From NCBI RefSeq assembly GCF_041146795.1, contig NC_135180.1, forward strand, positions 35,696,294 to 35,760,293: a stretch of DNA of 64,000 nt, read 5' to 3'. A program made the position numbers and the translations under genes. This document shows positions 62,897 to 64,000 of this stretch, one piece after another; within the stretch, counting starts at the first letter, position 1; every line of letters begins with the position of its first letter. A model generated the notes under the pieces. That model was given only the letters and a program-made list of their open reading frames with translations. It ran no database searches and was not told the DNA's origin. Source of the DNA: Maylandia zebra. Taxonomy: Eukaryota > Chordata > Actinopteri > Cichliformes > Cichlidae.

Positions 62897-64000
62897 GTCA
62901 AAGGAGCTTGCAAAGAAAAGCGTCTGGACTTCTTTAAGTTGCTTGAAGACGTTTCACCTCTTAATAAACCTAGTGGGAGTTTCCCCCCACAGAGGGACAA
63001 AAGGACCCCCTGATGATCCTCTAATCGCCTGAGCCAAGGTGTGAAACTGGGTGTGGGTCCCAATCAGCCAGAGTTTCGGGTGAGTTCATTGTGAAACCTG
63101 GCCCCACCTTGTCATGCGAATTCCTGAGGTCAGCTGGCCCAGGATGTGAGTGGGCATTAAGGCGTCTGGGGAGGGAACTCAAAACTGGATTATAGATGGC
63201 AGAGAGTTGGTGTCGTAAACCCCCGCCTCTGTTCAAAAATGGTCGCTCACAGTGGACATAGATGCTTCTTTCACTCCTCTTTCAAACCATCTGTCCTCTC
63301 TGTCCAAAATGTGAACATTGGCATCCTCGAAAGAGTGTCCTTTATCCTTAAGATGCAGATGGACTGCTGAGTCTTGTCCTGTGGAGGTGGCTCTTCTGTG
63401 TTGTGCCATGCGCTTGTGAAGTGACTGTTTGGTCTCTCCGATGTAGAGGTTTGGGCATTCCTCGCTGCACTGTACAGCATACACCACATTGTTAAGTTTG
63501 TGTTTTGGAGTTTTGTCTTTCGGGTGAACCAGTTTTTGTCTGAGCGTGTTGCTGGGTCTGAAATGGGATGGGGAACCAGGATGTCATGCTTGGAGAAAAC
63601 TCTCCTGAGTTTCTATGATACACCGGCTACATAGGGGATGACAATGTTGTTGCGTCTGTCCTTCTTATCCTCCCTCGCTGGTGTCTGGTCTTCTTTTCTG
63701 TGCCTCTTTGCTGACTTTAAGAACGCCCATTTAGGATAGCCGCACGTTTTGAGTGCTTCCTTTACATGTGTGTGTTCCTTCTTTTTTCCTTCAGGCTTAG
63801 AGGGAACATGTTCTGCCCGGTGGTGTAGGGTCCTAATTACCCCAAGTTTGTGTTCCAGAGGGTGATGGGAGTCAAAGAGGAGGTACTGGTCCGTGTGTGT
63901 GGGCTTCCGGTAAACTTCGATGTAGAGGTTGCCGTTCTCTTCAATGTGCACAGCGCAGTCCAGGAAAGGCAAACAGTCGTCCTTTGTGTCTTCCCTGGTG
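62897..64000 (-). mobile_element. Penelope-like retroelement, C-terminal half with GIY-YIG domain
   Basis: On the minus strand the frame is open from the window edge and reads CLPFLDCAVHIEENG, YRKPTHTDQYLLF and HHPLEHKLGVIRTLHHRAEH down to IPYVAGVS. An in-frame TAG (about 63604) and then one frameshift follow. The frame resumes with RPSNTLRQKLVHPKD and a GIY-YIG endonuclease domain (VVYAVQCSEEC, NLYIGETKQSLHKRMAQHRR) to about 63233. The final part reads RGGGLRHQLSAIYN. The combination of this polymerase and GIY-YIG is diagnostic of Penelope-like elements. The terminal sequence at 62903-62960 matches the arms of the palindrome at 5486-5836. The element continues beyond 64000 into the first capn5 intron. 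The stop and the frameshift make this copy non-functional. Confidence 0.9.

Overview
The window is vertebrate nuclear DNA, almost certainly from a teleost fish. Its genes are split by GT-AG introns. The proteins read as clear orthologues of human PANX1, RSF1, CAPN5 and OMP, all of which lie on human chromosome arm 11q. The repeats are those usual in ray-finned fish: Penelope-like elements, L2- and RTE-like LINEs, Tc1-like and hAT DNA transposons, a tRNA-derived SINE and long (CA)n runs. A percomorph or cichlid-like fish fits best, but species and ohnologue (a or b copy) cannot be fixed from sequence alone. Nothing here is bacterial, viral or a defence system.

Layout. 1-12434 is intergenic and rich in transposon relics: a Tc1-like end, a complete 971-bp hAT MITE with 8-bp target duplication, a 351-bp Penelope-derived palindrome with 13-bp target duplication, a SINE and an L2-like LINE. 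12435-18407 (minus) holds the coding exons of panx1, with a candidate non-coding first exon and promoter near 22126-22440. 18427-27560 is intergenic, with Tc1-like and Penelope-like relics. 27722-41496 (plus) is rsf1 in 18 coding exons (predicted 1422 residues) with a long 3' UTR to about 45.8 kb. From about 46.66 kb to beyond 61363 (minus) runs capn5: 11 coding exons, missing only the first coding exon, which lies past the right edge. omp (plus, 54018-55383) sits in the 8.7-kb capn5 intron on the opposite strand. The right end (62897-64000) is the C-terminal half of a decayed Penelope-like element with a GIY-YIG endonuclease domain.

The genes do not form one pathway: pannexin 1 is a plasma-membrane ATP and ion channel, Rsf1 a chromatin-remodelling subunit, calpain-5 an intracellular protease and Omp a cytosolic protein of olfactory neurons. 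panx1 and rsf1 are divergent; rsf1 and capn5 converge. Points most worth a second look are the intron in omp, a 49-unit (AC)n starting at intron base +3 of an rsf1 donor, an in-frame 87-bp rsf1 intron with a weak donor, a moved N-glycosylation site in Panx1, a convergent pair of perfect CTCF-type motifs between rsf1 and capn5, and several foldback structures. I found no convincing undescribed system. Coordinates of splice sites were read by eye and checked for reading phase; no alignment or database search was run.
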